The notes under the pieces are model-generated. The model saw only the letters and a list, made by a program, of their open reading frames with translations. It had not been told where the DNA came from and ran no database searches. From Oscillospiraceae bacterium (GTDB lineage: Bacteria; Bacillota; Clostridia; Oscillospirales; Butyricicoccaceae), in NCBI GenBank assembly GCA_902797555.1, contig CADBTM010000106.1:1-5330 (forward strand): a stretch of DNA of 5,330 nucleotides, given 5' to 3'. Shown here in pieces: positions 4,807 to 5,330 of the stretch (its first letter is position 1; every line of letters begins with the position of its first letter). Both the position numbers and the translations under genes were made by a program.

Positions 4807-5330
4807 ATGAGAGAGATCCGGGGAGAGCGCATCACCGAAACGGTGGCGCGCCTGTGCATCGAGGCCAACTGCCATCTGCCGCAGGATATGCGGGATTGCA
4901 TCGGTCAGGCCTGTCAGGACGAGCCCTGGCCCACGGGCAGGGAGATCCTGGAGCGCATCATAGAAAACTATCACATTGCCGACGAGCGTGTGCAGCCCAT
5001 CTGTCAGGACACCGGCATGGCCTGCGTCTTTCTGGAGATCGGGCAGGATGTGCACATCTGCGGCAATCTGGAGGATGCCGTCAATGAGGGCGTCCGCCGG
5101 GGCTATACCGAAGGGTATCTGCGCAAATCGGTGGTGGCCGATCCTCTGAACCGGGTGAACACCGGCGACAATACCCCCGCCTTTATCCACACCCGCATCG
5201 TGCCGGGGGATCAGGTGCGCATTCTGGCTACCGCCAAGGGCATCGGCAGCGAAAACATGAGCGCCATCCGAATGCTCACCCCGGCCCAGGGCGTACAGGG
5301 CGTTAAGGATTTCGTGGTGGCGTGCGCGAA
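4807..5330 (+). CDS. Class I Fe-S hydro-lyase alpha subunit (fumarate, tartrate or mesaconate hydratase type), N-terminal part
   Basis: The first 174 residues of a gene that continues past the right edge. The protein starts MREIRGE and has IIENYHIADE (51-60), CQDTG (66-70) with the first predicted 4Fe-4S ligand cysteine, EGYLRKSVVADPL (102-114), NTGDNTPAFIHTRIVPGD (118-135) and KGIGSENMSAIRML (144-157). These are the hallmark motifs of the alpha subunit (TtdA or fumarase A N-terminal type) of oxygen-sensitive two-subunit hydro-lyases that add water to fumarate-like dicarboxylic acids. The remaining cluster cysteines and the beta subunit gene should lie just downstream. Start 4807 is preferred over 4804 for its ribosome-site spacing and because family members begin MREI. 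Coupling to citDEF suggests either fumarase alongside citrate lyase, or mesaconase feeding citramalate lyase. The sequence visible here does not discriminate. Confidence 0.88.
   Translation, partial: MREIRGERITETVARLCIEANCHLPQDMRDCIGQACQDEPWPTGREILERIIENYHIADERVQPICQDTGMACVFLEIGQDVHICGNLEDAVNEGVRRGYTEGYLRKSVVADPLNRVNTGDNTPAFIHTRIVPGDQVRILATAKGIGSENMSAIRMLTPAQGVQGVKDFVVACA

Noticed and set aside
3240..4901. 553-residue open frame on the minus strand opposite citE and citF
   Set aside because: It is a GC-driven antisense shadow, very rich in G, A, V and H, with no recognisable motif. It lies opposite genes with strong family signatures and ribosome sites.

Overview
The window looks like a chromosomal stretch from a GC-rich Firmicute, most plausibly a gut Clostridia member of the Oscillospirales/Ruminococcaceae type. 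This is inferred from strong AGGAGG-type ribosome binding sites, consensus sigma-A promoters, GC-rich third codon positions, and an anaerobic organic-acid gene set containing an oxygen-sensitive Fe-S hydro-lyase. No composition statistics or database searches were run.

Left part (1-1060, minus strand): a small TetR-regulated operon. A TetR-family repressor (340-975) is followed, with an ATGA stop/start overlap, by a 56-residue remnant of an antibiotic-biosynthesis-monooxygenase (ABM) type protein that seems to have lost its middle in frame (173-343). Next comes a carboxymuconolactone decarboxylase/AhpD-like protein that runs off the left edge (1-160). The operon promoter has a TTGACA -35, a 17-bp spacer and a TATAAT -10. 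Two TGACA-N3-TGTCA operator-like sites sit on the -35 box and at the transcription start, which indicates autorepression.

Middle part (1063-2069, minus strand): a 317-residue P-loop protein with a C-terminal region resembling the second additional domain (SAD, editing domain) of alanyl-tRNA synthetase. It ends in a clear rho-independent terminator directly behind the TetR operon promoter.

Right part (2156-5330, plus strand): a divergent promoter region, then a tightly packed operon. It encodes the acyl carrier protein (citD), the acyl-CoA lyase beta subunit (citE) and the CoA-transferase alpha subunit (citF) of a citrate lyase-type complex, followed by the first 174 residues of the alpha subunit of a class I (4Fe-4S) fumarase/tartrate dehydratase-type hydro-lyase. 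This pairing fits two pathways: citrate lyase plus fumarase, or mesaconate hydratase plus citramalate lyase of the methylaspartate route of glutamate fermentation. The window alone cannot decide between them. The P-loop/SAD protein is transcribed divergently from this operon, and a 23-bp imperfect palindrome lies between the two promoters, so the two units may be co-regulated.

No rRNA, tRNA, CRISPR array, insertion sequence or phage gene was seen.
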